From Brachionus plicatilis (Eukaryota > Rotifera > Eurotatoria > Ploima > Brachionidae): 64,000 nt of DNA. Below the pieces are notes generated by a model. That model had not been told where the DNA came from. It searched no databases and worked only from the letters and a program-made list of their open reading frames with translations. The stretch is from NCBI GenBank assembly GCA_010279815.1, contig QEOQ01000658.1, positions 401,803-465,802 of the forward strand. Direction: 5' to 3'. This document shows, one piece after another, positions 55,275 through 64,000 of the stretch (positions within the stretch are counted from its first letter, which is position 1; each line of letters opens with the position of its first letter). Position numbers and translations under genes: made by a program.

Positions 55275-56552
55275 CTAGCTGTCACGATGTGAAAATTGCT
55301 GCTTGCATTCCAAATCATCCAGTTTCATTTGCAATAACTTATTGCTTTTTAGCAAGAGAGTATTTTTTATTTTCAACTCTTCAATTATGCTGTCTTTGGC
55401 ACAAATATTTGCTTTCAAATTGAGAATCTCTTGTTTAAATTTAAAAAAAATCTTCGACTGAAACTGATACGAACTAAACATGAGCTTTTGCCACTTCTTA
55501 AAATCCCTCTCCATATTGGTTAGTTCGCCAATGAATGCAGAATGCTCTGCATCCGCGCCTTCTGCCCAAGCCTCGCATATCTTTTCATCATGTCCTTCAA
55601 AAGAACGCTCCAAATCAGCGTCAGACTCAACATTTCTTATTAGCGGCTTCAATTGAACTGCTGTCTCGCCTAACGAACCATAGGCTGGTATGTAGCACAT
55701 TTTGGTTGCATCTGTCCAAATATCTCCAATATGAGAGTACTTACTATTCAAAATAGGATCGATTGAAAAAGAAAATTTCTCATAGAACTTGATGGCATTT
55801 GAATCAGAGCACGTGACTATGGCATCGTAGTTTCCAACCAGACGTCTGTTCAATATCAGGCTGATGAGATGCTTTCCAATTGAGAAGCCCCTGTACTTGT
55901 TGCGAACAGCCAGCAGCTGAAGATCAATAATGCTCTCGTCTTGGCCCGGCAGCTGGTAGGAATTGACACGCTCCAAAGTGGCACACGCCAACAGATTCTT
56001 GACCAAGCTGCATTCATTCAATTTTTTGTTTTGAATAAAGGACCGCAATCCTGCGGTGAACGGCTTGAGATCGTCATCATCCAGGTCTTGGTCGCTTTCA
56101 TCAGATGAAACGTCACTGAACAAACCTTCGAATATGTTGGCGCTTTGATTGAGCGACTCTTCGACAGCACTCAAACAGTCATCGCTTGAGTACGGCTCAA
56201 GGTCTTCATGTGCATCATTCTGGCGCCCATTTTCCGCGTCCTTTAGCACACAAATTGTAAATGCTTTGTGAGAACACAGACACTCGTAGATGGCTCTTTC
56301 GCCGATGTCCGGCAAGGACAAGCTGTACAGCCCGGTGACACAGTGAATGACATCGTTTAGACGCTGCACGTTGAATATTTGTTTGGCAAAGTTCTGCACA
56401 GACTTTTTGTTTGATATTTGGTCGCAGACTCGGCCGATTCGGATGGAATAGATGCGCGCATTGACCACTTTGTTGTCTTTGGTGAACTGCGCTTTTCCTA
56501 TGTAGCCCAAGTCGGAGGCGAACAAAAAATTGCTCTTGGTCGATGTGTCCAT
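55275..56552 (-). CDS. GNAT-fold protein with acidic linker and coiled-coil tail
   Basis: Single-exon, 425 residues. Start ATG in context TCCAATGG. Residues about 165-290 look like a Gcn5-related N-acetyltransferase fold: ESIIDLQLLAVRNKYRGFSI with GKHLISLIL is motif A (R-G-F-S-I-G acetyl-CoA loop), and SDSNAIKFYEKFSF fits motif B. The N-terminal 100 residues are unassigned; 120-165 is Asp/Glu/Ser-rich (DVSSDESDQDLDDDDLKPF). The last 70 residues form a coiled coil (ELKIKNTLLLKSNKLLQMKL). Codon use matches the other host genes. Substrate unknown; I do not recall a named orthologue. Poly(A) signal on the minus strand at 55246-55251. A five-codon uORF lies at 56573-56590. Confidence 0.8.
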   Translation of the reverse strand: MDTSTKSNFLFASDLGYIGKAQFTKDNKVVNARIYSIRIGRVCDQISNKKSVQNFAKQIFNVQRLNDVIHCVTGLYSLSLPDIGERAIYECLCSHKAFTICVLKDAENGRQNDAHEDLEPYSSDDCLSAVEESLNQSANIFEGLFSDVSSDESDQDLDDDDLKPFTAGLRSFIQNKKLNECSLVKNLLACATLERVNSYQLPGQDESIIDLQLLAVRNKYRGFSIGKHLISLILNRRLVGNYDAIVTCSDSNAIKFYEKFSFSIDPILNSKYSHIGDIWTDATKMCYIPAYGSLGETAVQLKPLIRNVESDADLERSFEGHDEKICEAWAEGADAEHSAFIGELTNMERDFKKWQKLMFSSYQFQSKIFFKFKQEILNLKANICAKDSIIEELKIKNTLLLKSNKLLQMKLDDLECKQQFSHRDS

Positions 56553-56608
56553 TGGATTAGCGTTGGCTAGGCCTAATTTTCAAAATGCATCAGCACTTTT
56601 CAAACGCT

Positions 56609-56622
56609 CTAGTAAAACAAAA
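56609..56622 (-). promoter_or_regulatory. Candidate spliced-leader or 5'UTR acceptor of the GNAT gene
   Basis: On the minus strand TTTTGTTTTACTAG is followed by AGCGTTTG, about 57 nt before the start codon. It resembles the site before ARL8 (CTATAG then AGCAAAA). Confidence 0.35.
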
Positions 56623-56774
56623 ATAAAAAAATTTTAAAATATCTTGTTACGATTGAGAAAATTTTCATATTCAAAATTATCATAGCAAAATTGACAAACC
56701 AATCCTGATTTTTGGTATCAATTTTTACTTATTGGAAAATAGAAATTTTTTTTATAAATTGACTGCAACTTAAA

Positions 56775-56930
56775 ACTGTGACTTATAAACAAGTCTGAAT
56801 AGGATCTATGGTAAATTTACGCAATTTTACGCTAAAATACGTAAATTTACGTAAAATATGGTAATTTTACTAGTTATACGTAAAACAAGAATTGTAAAAA
56901 ATGGTAAATTAACAAAATTTTACGTAAATA
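56775..56930. repeat. Fragments of hAT MITE end and TTTACGTAAA palindrome
   Basis: GTGACTTATAAACAAGTCTG (56777-56796) is a right end of the J/CAGAGTTG family with no left partner. 56810-56930 is a piece of a TTTACGTAAA-type element (ACGTAAATTTACGTAAAATA). Confidence 0.55.
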
Positions 56931-56931
56931 G

Positions 56932-57670
56932 TTTTAAGTCTAAGTCACAAAAATTTAAGTCAAAGTTATGACTTGGGCCAGTTGAAAGAATTTTTTCATA
57001 ATTTGGTTATATTAACAAACCACATAGGTTAAGATTAACAGCCAGGAATTTGGAAGCTACTACAGTGGTGATTTCATAACAGTATTTTACGAAAAATTAC
57101 GTAAAATACCTTAAATTTACCAACTTTTCCCACATTTTACGTAAATTAACGTAAAATCCGAAAAGAGGTATTCTTTAGAAAAATTACGTAAATTTTCAGG
57201 ATTTTGAGATAATTTTGGTAAAATTTGGTAAAATTAAAAACGGCCAATTCAAAATTCAAAATTTTTTGAAAAAATGTTTTTTTTTCAAAAATCGAAAATT
57301 TAAGAAAGCTTTTTTTACAACAATTTAAAAATAACTATTTTTTTGACCAATTTATGAAAAAAAACTGTCTTAAATTTTCGATTTTTGGAAAAAAAAGATA
57401 TTTTTTCAAAAAATTTTGAATTTTGAATTGGCCGTTTTTAATTTTACCAAATTTTACCAAAATTATCTCAAAATCCTGAAAATTTACATAATTTTTCGTA
57501 AAATACTTCTTTTTCACTTTTCGGATTTTACGTTAATTTACGTAAAATGTGGTAAAATTTGGTTAATTTACTGTTATCAAATCACCACTGTACTTTATTG
57601 GTATCAAATATGGATTTATTAAATCATTGACTTGACTTGACTTAAGACTTGTGACTTAAAAACAAGTCTG
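56932..57670 (+). mobile_element. hAT J-family remnant J2, interrupted by H2
   Basis: AAGTCTAAGTCACAAAAATT leads into a transposase remnant (GPVERIFS, stop, FGYINKPHRLRLTARNLEAT) of the same hATC segment as J1. The coding continues after H2 as TLLVSNMDLL. The right end is GACTTAAAAACAAGTCTG at 57670. The left end is not defined. Confidence 0.75.
57063..57590. mobile_element. Mariner-like palindrome H2
   Basis: 528 bp, the uninterrupted counterpart of H1 (52106-53638). Termini CAGTGGTGATTTCATAACAG and complement, TA on both sides (57061-57062, 57591-57592). Almost perfectly fold-back. Removing it with one TA restores the reading frame of the hATC remnant. Confidence 0.93.
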
Positions 57671-58400
57671 ATCTTATTATCAAATCACTAATGAATTTAC
57701 AAAAAATTAAATTAATTTCGACTCAAATTAATATTGTATTTGGGATTTTTTTACTAAAATTTTATATTTAGCATATTTCTACAAAAATATTAACCAAGAA
57801 AAAAATCTCTTTGTTAATTTTGTCATATATGACTTTTTTTCTTATGACAATTTTGACTATAATCTCTTGTTGGCTATAACCTTCCAGGAAATATTCAAAA
57901 ATTTTTAAAGTAAAAGTTTGATTTTTTTACTATGCATCTGGTTCAGCACCAAGAATTAAGAAAAAAAGATATCAGATAAATTAACTTTTATTATTTCGAT
58001 ATTTTTATTTATTAAAAAATGAGTTTTGGTGCGGCATTATTGCTATAAAATTTTAATAAAAAAGTAATAAAAATATAAATATATTAAGAATAAAATATTT
58101 AGGGTTAAAAAATCGAATTTTTCCAGATTTAGAATTAATATAATGACCAATTATTTTGATTTTTTTCTTAATTCTTCGTGCTGCACTAAAAGCATAATAA
58201 AAATATTATTATTATTTTTGTCTTAAAATCAAGTCTTAATAGCGCATTAAATTAATAATTTCAGATTTTGATGCTGGACTAAATCCCTAGTTATGCTACT
58301 AGACCGTGTTTCTAGCATGGGCAATATTTAATTTTATACATGGTCCAAAAACGTGTCTTAGTTTGTGATGTAATCGAAAGATGGAATACAGTAGTTTAAC
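57671..58400. repeat. AT-rich stretch with one inverted-repeat element
   Basis: 57938-57972 (CAGCACCAAGAATTAAGAAA) and 58160-58195 (TTTCTTAATTCTTCGTGCTG) are inverted, suggesting a MITE of about 260 bp. 58255-58340 is less AT-rich and unassigned. Confidence 0.5.
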
Positions 58401-60464
58401 TAAATACAAAACTAACAAAATAAAATATATTTTTTTTTGGAAAATACCAATTTTTTAATGCCAGCTTCAAATTTATTATCAATATTTGATGACCTAATCA
58501 AAATTAAACATTAAACAAATTGTAATTTCTTAAAAGAATTAATGCAGAAAAAACTTTTATGGATTTAACATGGAAAATTGGATCTTTTTATTACAATTTG
58601 CTGAAATTCCGAAAAAAAGAAGTTATTTCAAAGAAAAAATAAATACGACAAAATATCGGAACTGTATTTTATAATTTAATAAATTGTTAGAAAACATAAT
58701 TTTTTATTATCATTTATTTTTATTAACAATATTAAACTTTCAAAAATTTAATAGATAACATTTAAAAATCCATTTAAAAACAAAAATATCCAAGTTTAAA
58801 AAAAGAAAATAAATTCCGATTTATGTTTAGGTTCATTTCATTAATGAATTTTGAAGCTTAAGTTATAACCTTGTACTACACAAATGAAGTGAATAATCAC
58901 CAAAGTATTTTTGATGATTGAGGATTTCTAAGTTCAAAAAACATTAAAATTAACTTTCTATTTAAACCAAAAATAACCAATTTTGGAATTTTTTAATTAA
59001 AAATGACTTTTTTTTCGAAATTTCACCAAAACCCAATTTATTCTTGTTTAATTCTCTAATAAAAATAATTAAAAATTTGAATTTTCAAAAAAACAATTCT
59101 AGATTTTTTATGACAGTTTTTATTTTATTCTAAATTAACCGATATTCATGTAATATGTCAAAAAAATTAACTAATTTATATCTAATTTCTTACTTATTTT
59201 AATCAAAAAATAAATTCCATAAAAATCTAAAACAAAAAACAAAATAAAGGATAAGTCAAAAAAAATTCCTTACCTCTTTGGTACCTCTTTTTTTCAATTA
59301 ATCGCCGAGTCTTTCTCCTAATTAAATTCATGAAAATATAGGCTATATGAGGCCTTGCTTGGAAAAACTTTGTTTGGTCATCTCCAGCAGTCAAGAGCTA
59401 TATATATTTTTAACTATTGTCTCAATAGATTGAGATATGGCTTGACTTATAACTATGACATAAATTTAGAAAGGCAAAAATGGGGCTATCTTTTCTCTAC
59501 ATTAGGATTAATAGAAAGAGAATAAAAATTTCTGTAAACTTGGAGAGATTTTTTAGAATGTAAAAAAAAAAATTCAAAAACTTTTATTACACCTTGTAAC
59601 ATTTAAATTAGTGTTTTTTTTCTTAAGGAAAAAAATTTTAAACATACTTTAAGCATTTTTTTTTGTACTGAACTTCCCCAAATCACGAGCTAAAATAATT
59701 TTCATCTTGAAATAAATTGAAATGCTAAAGATTCATAATTTAATAAATTTAATAACAATAATATAATATTTTTTCTTAATTAATTTGAATTTTTTTATTG
59801 CTGGATCTAAGATAGAATTAGAAGCATTAGGAGAAGAGCTTATCAAACTCATAAAGAATGTCTGATCTTTCACTAGAACAAGTCAATAGAAAAAACTTAT
59901 ATCATATAAGACCAAATTAAATTTTTAAACTAATAAAAAATTTAAATACAAACAAAAATTGCATTTTTTAATAAAAAAATTAAATTTTAAATATTTAATT
60001 TCACCCTAAAATCATCATAGAGATTTAGGAATTAAATTTACAAGTTTTCATAATTCATTTCAAAATTTATATTTTTAATTTGCTTGACAACTGAATTAAA
60101 TTAAATATACGTCTTAAATAAGATTTTTTTTTTCATAAATTTATTCTCTAAAAATAAAAAAACGTTAACTTCTAGTCAATATATTTTTTGCATCGGTTTT
60201 AATGATTATAATTAGATTTACAACTAATATTGTGTTGACAAAATTGATAAAATTAAAAGGACAATTTTCATTTTAAGACAGTAATTTTTGTCAAAAAAAA
60301 TGAAGGTTGATCCTCTATAAAAAAAATTGCTTAAATAAATTTAAAAAATTAAATTTGAAAAATCAATTTTAGGTTGAATAAAACGTTCATTAAAAATTAT
60401 TTTTAAAAAGAAATATGATTATTTAATTTTCAATATTTATTAATCAATATACAGTGCCGGAAAT
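58401..60464. other. Gene-free AT-rich stretch
   Basis: No gene recognised. 59290-59480 is less AT-rich but carries no long open frame. Confidence 0.4.
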
Positions 60465-60545
60465 TAACTTATCACATCATATCATCTGATATCAAATGAT
60501 ATGACCTGATATCAGCTATCAGCTGATATCATTGTTCTGATCAGT
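60465..60545. repeat. Cluster of ATATCA palindromes
   Basis: After TACAGTGCCGGAAATTAAC come overlapping units such as CATCTGATATC, CTGATATCAGCTATCAGCTG and GATATCATTG. The CAGTGCCGG after TA looks like a Tc1-like end; no right end was found. Confidence 0.45.
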
Positions 60546-61263
60546 TAAAACACCAACAAAACCTTTGTATTTTCTGTTCTTCAGTTAAAAAAGGGGTCCT
60601 CATAGTTCTCCTATATCTCAATCCTTAAATTTGAAGCTAACAATATTTAAGTATTAATAAAAATAATGGAAAAATGGTAATATGATTATTAAACGTAAAT
60701 TGTTTTCAGCTATTGTATGACTTCTGTTACTAGTTTGTTTGAGATTCCATTGATTTTGGTACATTTGTTCAAAAATAAAGTGCTTATATCCCTGACAATT
60801 TTGAGCCTTTTAAATAATTACTGAGTACTTTTAAATAAATAGTGGTGCAATTCCGAATGCGCATTTAAAAGCGCTTGATTTTAAATTCAAAGAACTTTTT
60901 ATTCACTTATCAAAATCCAACTCGTGTTTTAAATTTAAACTTATTTTTAAAAAATTTCTATGATCAATTTAGAAAACAAATTTTTTTTTCAATTTTCGTT
61001 TAAGTTTCAGCTCAGAGCGACAACTTTGATTTAAAATAAAATTTTAAAATTCAATCTCTCGATAAAAGTAGTTGGATATGTCATGACAATTCATTCATTT
61101 AACTACACATTCTTTTTATAAAAAATATTTTATAATTAAATTTTGTCATTTAATTTTTTGATGAATATTTACCAGAAATTACAGAAATTTACTTTAAATC
61201 GAGTAAAATAATATCTCAGATTGTAGTTCAAACTAATTAAGCTATTAAAAAATTCATTATTGG

Positions 61264-61740
61264 GGTGAAACTGGCAGTTCTTTATTTTCACCAGAATTCA
61301 ACAGAAAGGCCGAGAGAACTTTTAGTAGTTCCAGTGATAGTGAAGCTTTTGAAAGCATAAGTTTTATTATATTTATTTTTAATAGAATATTTTATTTAAA
61401 AAATCTAAAAAATAAAAATAAAGTCAATAATAAGCCATTTACAAATCGTCTCAGAAGTGAGATAGTTAAGAGATTTGTAAATGAAAATGGACAGACTCAA
61501 AGGTATTATGAAAAAAAATTTCCTAATGAAATGGATGAAATAAAAATTAAGTATTTTAATGAAAAATATTCAGCTTTAATTTTAATTGTTTTTTGAAAAG
61601 AGGATTTGTTGAAGCTTGTGTCAAAAAATATTAGTTTCAAAGATTCATGGAGAAAAGTTGGCGAAAGCTTTAAAAATGATAAAAATAAGAGAAAATATAC
61701 TTCTGAAAAATTTTACTTTTTTTACTAAAAATTACCATTT
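61264..61740 (+). pseudogene. Coding-like fragments, unknown family
   Basis: Successive plus-strand pieces: FSPEFNRKAERTFSSSSDSE, then KPFTNRLRSEIVKRFVNENG with QTQRYYEKKFPNEMDEIK, then SFKDSWRKVGESFKNDKNKR. They are separated by stops or possible introns and are followed by a TTTACGTAAA-type element (61780-62012). Not recognised; possibly one gene together with 62582-62878. Confidence 0.35.
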
Positions 61741-61779
61741 TCGAATAAAATTTTAAGTAATATTACGTGAAAAACAAAG

Positions 61780-62012
61780 TATTTTTTTCTCTTATTCAGG
61801 CCCTAAAAATTTTAAAAAAGTCAAAAAATGTCAAAATTCTCAAAAAAGTTAGTATTTATTGGAATTTTTACTTTTTAAAAAAATTTAGTTAATTTCCTGT
61901 AAATTTAGGTTAATTCTGATAAAATCCGGTAAATTTACTTTTTTTTACTTTGGTAATCTTACGTGAAGCTAGGTAAAATTACGTTAAAACTGAAAATCAT
62001 AGCAGTACTATA
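61780..62012. mobile_element. Truncated TTTACGTAAA-type element, second copy
   Basis: Matches 33430-33665 in the same orientation and ends with GCAGTACTATAA, a mutated CAGTACTG terminus. At 62040-62062 follows a CTTATGGAGG hairpin of the retroposon-like tail family. Confidence 0.55.
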
Positions 62013-62581
62013 ATTTTACTTTCTTTTTATCTTTATTTTACTTCTACTTATGGAGGTTTATTTGGAAAAAATTTCTATACAAAAAAAAATTTCTTTGTAT
62101 CGTAAAAGTTGTGCATGAAATTTTACAATACGGTGGACAGTTAGGTCATTTTGAATTATCAAATTAATTAAGATTTATATCTTTATTTATTTATTTAGTT
62201 TAAAATAAAATCAACAAAAAATGATAAGACTATATACATTTAAAAACAAAAAATCATACATTTTAGTTTCCTAAAAAAATATTATTTAAGTTAAAAAATC
62301 GAAAAAAAACTCGGTTACATTTTAAATAGAGTGATGCCGGTGATTTCGACAAACACTTTGCTTTGAAATTATGTCAGGAATTTTTTTTTTGAGTAGCTAA
62401 AACTCCATATTTCAAATTTCTTTTTATTTTACTTGCTTAGATTATGAACAGGTCAAACAAGCTCAAGTTTTTCAAGAACAGCCAAAAAAAATCAAATAAA
62501 AAGATTTCCAATTGGAACTTATAAAAATTGAATACAAAGTCTCAAATGATTTAAAACATTTTTTTATTCAGCTTCAGTTAG

Positions 62582-62878
62582 AAAATACAATATGTTAAAA
62601 ATGTTGAAAGAGCAATTGTTGGAAGAATAGAAGGTTTTACATATTCAGATATTAAGAATGAAACAAAGTGGTTATGGGAGAAAAATGGTACTTATAAACA
62701 ACGTGTATCAAAAATTGACCGGGAATCAGGAAAAGCAAGTTTGATCAACAAAATTGGAACTAAGGAAGAAGATCAAAGAAAAAACTTGGACTTTTTGGAC
62801 AGATATTCAAGTAATCTTAACTATAGCACCCGAGGGACAAAAAAACGGACTATAAAACGCCATTTAAACGCTGTTTAA
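62582..62878 (+). CDS. Open reading frame without ATG (98 codons), exon-like
   Basis: Follows a TTTTTTATTCAGCTTCAGTTAG acceptor-like stretch. The frame reads VERAIVGRIEGFTYSDIKNE, TKWLWEKNGTYKQRVSKID and RESGKASLINKIG, then a charged tail, ending TAA. Tryptophans, glycines and balanced codons suggest true coding origin. No start codon, so it is an inner or last exon, or a relic. Family not recognised. Confidence 0.45.
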   Translation, partial: KIQYVKNVERAIVGRIEGFTYSDIKNETKWLWEKNGTYKQRVSKIDRESGKASLINKIGTKEEDQRKNLDFLDRYSSNLNYSTRGTKKRTIKRHLNAV

Positions 62879-62886
62879 CAGCGTTT
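62866..62886. repeat. Short perfect palindrome
   Basis: AAACGCTGTT and AACAGCGTTT around a single T, at the end of the open frame above. Confidence 0.6.
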
Positions 62887-63036
62887 ATTAATTATTTTTC
62901 TTCCGTTTTTTTGTCAAAAAACGTGATTGTTTTATCTCCTTAAAAAAACGCTTAAAAAAAGTTAAAAAGTATCGGTTTTTTAGCTGTTTATAGTCATATT
63001 CAAACCTTTTTTAAAACGTTTTTTTCCTTCTCATAT

Positions 63037-63101
63037 CTAGATAGAAAAATATATATATTTTTCTATCCAGATAGAAAAACATATATATTTTTCTATCTGG
63101 A
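63037..63101. repeat. Tandem of ATAGAAAAATATATAT palindromes
   Basis: Two adjacent units, ATAGAAAAATATATATATTT and CCAGATAGAAAAACATATAT, each closed by its complement (TTTTTCTATCTGG). Likely a cruciform-prone junction. Confidence 0.65.
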
Positions 63102-64000
63102 ACTCTAATGATTTTGTTTTTAATTTTGAATTCAATAAAAATTCAAATTTTTTTGTAAAAATTGTTGTAAGTGAAATAAAACAAATCATACACAAAGAAA
63201 AAATTTTATCAACATGTATAGTTATAAATATTGATGATGAAATAATTCTCACAGAATTTAGTGGCATCAATGAACACGACTAAGTTTTTTAAAGGTTAAA
63301 CTTGGAAATTATTATTTAAAAATTTTTTTTTTACTTAAATAAAATAAAAGCATAAAAAAAACTTTAAAACTTTTTTTAAAGGATTTTTTTTTTCGATTTT
63401 TTGTTTATTCATTACTAAGTTCTTTTAAATTTTTCAAATGAAAAATACCAAATGAAAATAAAGTATACCAAATGTACGCCATGATGAATTACGACAAAAT
63501 AATTAATTAGTCGATCGAAAAATAATTTTGTCACTCAAATCATTATTTTATCAGTTAATTAATTTATTTGTTATCAAATGTACTTTTTTTGATAGTAGAT
63601 TTAGTCTTTTTTGTCAGTCCATTTATTGATGGCCTTTTTTATAATGAATATTTTTAATATTAAATAAATTGTAATTGTCTTAATAATTTCTTATTTTAAA
63701 TTTCTGGAAAAAAAAAATGGAATGATTTTACTATTAAAAAATAAACCGATTTTTTCTTTATTTTTAATCTAATTGCTTCTAATATCTTTATTTAACTCTA
63801 TGAACAATTGCTCATTTAATTTATTATTTAAAAAAAAAGTTCAAAATTACTCTCGAATTAAATCTCCATTTATTTATTTATTTAATTTTAAATAAAATTA
63901 ACAAAAAGTGAGTAGACCACACAAATTTTAAAAACAAAAACGAACCAATTTATTTTCATTTATAAAAAAGAAAAAAAAGAGAAAAAAGAAAAAAAAGGTT
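63102..64000. other. Gene-free AT-rich stretch
   Basis: No gene or bounded element recognised up to the window end. Confidence 0.4.

Noticed and set aside
63037..63270. 77-codon minus frame
   Set aside because: Its end is built from the ATAGAAAAATATATAT palindromes and the rest is AT-biased.

Overview
This is a gene-poor, very AT-rich nuclear segment of an animal genome. Long A/T runs fill the spaces between compact genes of clearly higher GC. Several genes are intronless and others have introns of about 50-65 bp with GT/AG ends. A motile-cilium gene (GAS8/DRC4), a muscle-like bHLH factor, RAB18, ARL8 and SNRK together point to a small ciliated bilaterian. A monogonont rotifer (Brachionus-like) fits the base composition, short introns, abundant hAT and Tc1/mariner elements, and spliced-leader-like acceptors just upstream of start codons. 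That assignment is inference; nothing in the window proves the species.

Layout. 1-6.4 kb: gene desert with dispersed repeats and a 145 bp block repeated 2.5 kb apart. 6.5-7.3 kb: a single-exon bHLH factor. 7.5-13.8 kb: LINE debris and hAT MITEs. 13.9-14.5 kb (minus): intronless RAB18. 15-19 kb: a TIR-flanked pair of exon-like pieces, LINE fragments and a short hAT derivative. 19.5-21.0 kb: GAS8/DRC4. 21.3-26.4 kb: TIR element, MULE and LINE fragments, and a duplicated RAB18 tail split by a hAT MITE. 26.8-33 kb: three genes on the plus strand, ARL8 (3 exons), TTC4 (5 exons, a transposon in intron 1) and a 92-residue coiled-coil protein. 33-43 kb: transposon graveyard with a three-level nest of insertions. 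43.3-45.6 kb: SNRK kinase. 46-50.1 kb: an apparently intact hAT transposon inserted in a pogo-like element. 50.7-55.0 kb: long-TIR mariner-like, pogo and Mutator-like elements, again nested. 55.3-56.6 kb (minus): GNAT/coiled-coil protein. 56.8-64 kb: repeats and unassigned coding-like fragments.

The host genes are housekeeping or cell-biological (Rab and Arl GTPases, an HSP90 co-chaperone, a ciliary regulator, a LKB1-type kinase) and show no shared pathway. ARL8, TTC4 and the small coiled-coil gene are head-to-tail, but each has its own poly(A) signal.

The most unusual content is the mobile DNA. Many insertions can be bounded to the base by target-site duplications (TA or 8 bp) and by empty sites elsewhere in the window. 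Their order can be read: mariner-like palindromes carrying TTTACGTAAA motifs sit in hAT MITEs and in hAT coding remnants, other palindromes sit in those, and a full hAT with CCGG-rich subterminal arrays sits in a pogo derivative. No rRNA, tRNA or CRISPR array was recognised.
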